Assembly (NCBI GenBank): GCA_049600855.1
Contig: JBMYQA010000294.1
Coordinates: 1 to 7,366, forward strand
Reading direction: 5' to 3'
DNA from: JBMYQA01 sp049600855
GTDB taxonomy: Bacteria > Bacteroidota > Bacteroidia > Cytophagales > Flammeovirgaceae
Length of the DNA: 7,366 nucleotides
The notes below the pieces were generated by a model. The model worked only from the letters and a program-made list of their open reading frames with translations, made no database searches and was not told the origin of the DNA. Made by a program: the position numbers and the translations under genes. This document shows positions 6,493 to 7,366 of this stretch, one piece after another (position 1 is the first letter of the stretch; each line of letters starts with the position of its first letter).

Positions 6493-7266
6493 ATGAAACA
6501 GATTCCTATTATTTTCTTCATATTAATGATGTTTACACATCAGGTTACTGCCCAAAATGAACCCATCGAAAAGCTCCTGAAAGACTATATTAAGGAGTTA
6601 AATGCATTGGGTCAGACTAAAAATCTTGACAAGCTAAAGCCATATTTTGACAAGAACTTTAAAACAAATCAAACGTTTATAGGACTTGGAGGAACGATTA
6701 CTAGAAGTTCTGGCGAGCTGAAAGATTTTATGAAAGAACTAGCTAACTTAACAACAGATAGCGATGTTAAAATGAATTTAGAGATAGCTAAAATTCATAA
6801 TGTCATTCAAGGAGATAAAAATGCCACATTGTCGGCTGTTATAAATATGGAAATCGTGGTGGATGGCAAAAGTTATGAAAGTAGTGTGGTGTCTACTAGT
6901 GTTATCGCAAGGAAAAATGAAAAGGGAGAGTGGAAGTTTGTGCACTTCGATAATATTAGAACGGTTAAAGGTAAAGCTGCAGGTAAATGCATCAGTTATT
7001 TCTACGAAAGACCTAATAGCTATGTAGTGGCTGTATTGTACCCTGGTGGTATAGAATATTTAAAGTCATTTGAGCATATTTTTATTAAAACTAAGGGAGG
7101 ACAATCCTTATTAAATACTGATTATGGGCAATACACCTGGACAAAGGGCAAAGTTATGAATCCACAAAATGAGGAAATTGGCAGTGCTACCACCGAAAAG
7201 GAAGCCATTTCTTTACTTTTGAAAAATTTATACAAGGGGAACTGCATCACCTTTATTACAAAATAA
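6493..7266 (+). CDS. Exported NTF2/SnoaL-like protein with an unknown C-terminal half, 257 aa
   Basis: Residues 1-20 are a signal peptide: Lys2, a hydrophobic core IPIIFFILMMF, then THQVTA with cleavage predicted before Gln21. The mature protein is therefore periplasmic or secreted. Residues about 23-158 read like an NTF2/SnoaL-type cone: an initial helix (IEKLLKDYIKELNAL), a 'KPYFDKNF' segment, then long strands with charged alternation, ending GEWKFVHFDNIR (Trp147, Asp153, Arg156), the typical last strand of this fold. Such domains bind small ligands or catalyse varied reactions, so no activity can be assigned. Residues about 160-257 are a separate, mixed alpha/beta segment that I do not recognise. 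It is bracketed by the only two cysteines of the mature protein, Cys166 and Cys251, which could form a disulfide. ATG 6493 is the only sensible start, being directly followed by the signal peptide. No clear terminator follows. Confidence 0.8.
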   Translation: MKQIPIIFFILMMFTHQVTAQNEPIEKLLKDYIKELNALGQTKNLDKLKPYFDKNFKTNQTFIGLGGTITRSSGELKDFMKELANLTTDSDVKMNLEIAKIHNVIQGDKNATLSAVINMEIVVDGKSYESSVVSTSVIARKNEKGEWKFVHFDNIRTVKGKAAGKCISYFYERPNSYVVAVLYPGGIEYLKSFEHIFIKTKGGQSLLNTDYGQYTWTKGKVMNPQNEEIGSATTEKEAISLLLKNLYKGNCITFITK

Positions 7267-7331
7267 TGGATGAATTTTGAATAAAGCATGAGTGAAGTTT
7301 AGGGGCTTGAGAAAAAGGTGCTGAACAGCAA

Positions 7332-7366
7332 TTCTCACTTTGTCATTTCGAACATATGTGAGAAAT
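7332..7366. repeat. REP-like intergenic palindrome, cut by the window edge
   Basis: The sequence GTCATTTCGAACATATGTGAGAAAT contains ATTTC (7345-7349) and GAAAT (7362-7366), and TTCTCAC (7332-7338) can alternatively pair with GTGAGAA (7358-7364). The wording GTCATTTCGA...GTGAGAAAT matches a palindromic intergenic repeat I know from many Bacteroidota genomes, often continuing into TCT. Only one copy is visible here, and its right side is truncated, so its repetitive nature is inferred. Confidence 0.5.

Noticed and set aside
7319..7330. Small hairpin TGCTG/CAGCA after the exported-protein gene as a terminator
   Set aside because: The stem is short, the loop is tight and no T-tract follows.
1..7366. 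CRISPR array, tRNA, rRNA, insertion sequence or prophage genes
   Set aside because: No regularly spaced direct repeats, no cloverleaf or rRNA motifs, and no transposase, integrase or terminal inverted repeats were found.

Overview
The window looks like chromosome from a member of the Bacteroidota. The evidence is indirect. The DNA is AT-rich, and starts lack Shine-Dalgarno sequences but are preceded by A-rich stretches. One exported protein has a typical Bacteroidota signal peptide ending in TAQ. The right edge carries an ATTTCG...GAGAAAT intergenic palindrome of the kind scattered through Bacteroidota genomes. No species can be named from the sequence alone.

Layout, left to right: (1) positions 1-105 hold what is probably the last codons of a gene entering from the left, then a strong rho-independent terminator. 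(2) Positions 322-531 encode a 69-residue protein that is essentially two transmembrane helices. It is preceded by a perfect GAAA-capped hairpin and followed by a 12-bp perfect hairpin. (3) Positions 675-5597, two thirds of the window, encode one 1640-residue protein: a giant AAA+ ATPase of the DUF3686 family (often auto-annotated 'DNA repair ATPase'). It has an N-terminal family domain that looks beta-propeller-like, a long coiled-coil middle, a conserved helical section and a C-terminal MoxR-like AAA+ module. (4) Positions 5598-5740 contain a long hairpin, a 10-bp palindrome and a bidirectional terminator. (5) Positions 5740-6492 have no large gene. Their right part contains two tandem tiny ORFs on the minus strand (58 and 39 codons, 10 bases apart). 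Both are short and unproven, but they are arranged like a small operon divergent from the next gene. (6) Positions 6493-7266 encode an exported 257-residue protein with an NTF2/SnoaL-like fold and an unrecognised C-terminal half holding two cysteines. (7) The window ends inside a REP-like palindrome.

How the parts work together: the ATPase is flanked on both sides by hairpins and appears to be transcribed alone, or at most with the small membrane protein just upstream. The biochemical role of this ATPase family is, to my knowledge, not established. The architecture suggests a large mechanochemical remodeller rather than a repair enzyme. The divergent right-hand block (small peptides versus exported NTF2-like protein) has no visible functional link to the ATPase. 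The most interesting items are the ATPase itself, its unusual Asp-Asp Walker B, and the tandem small-peptide ORFs.
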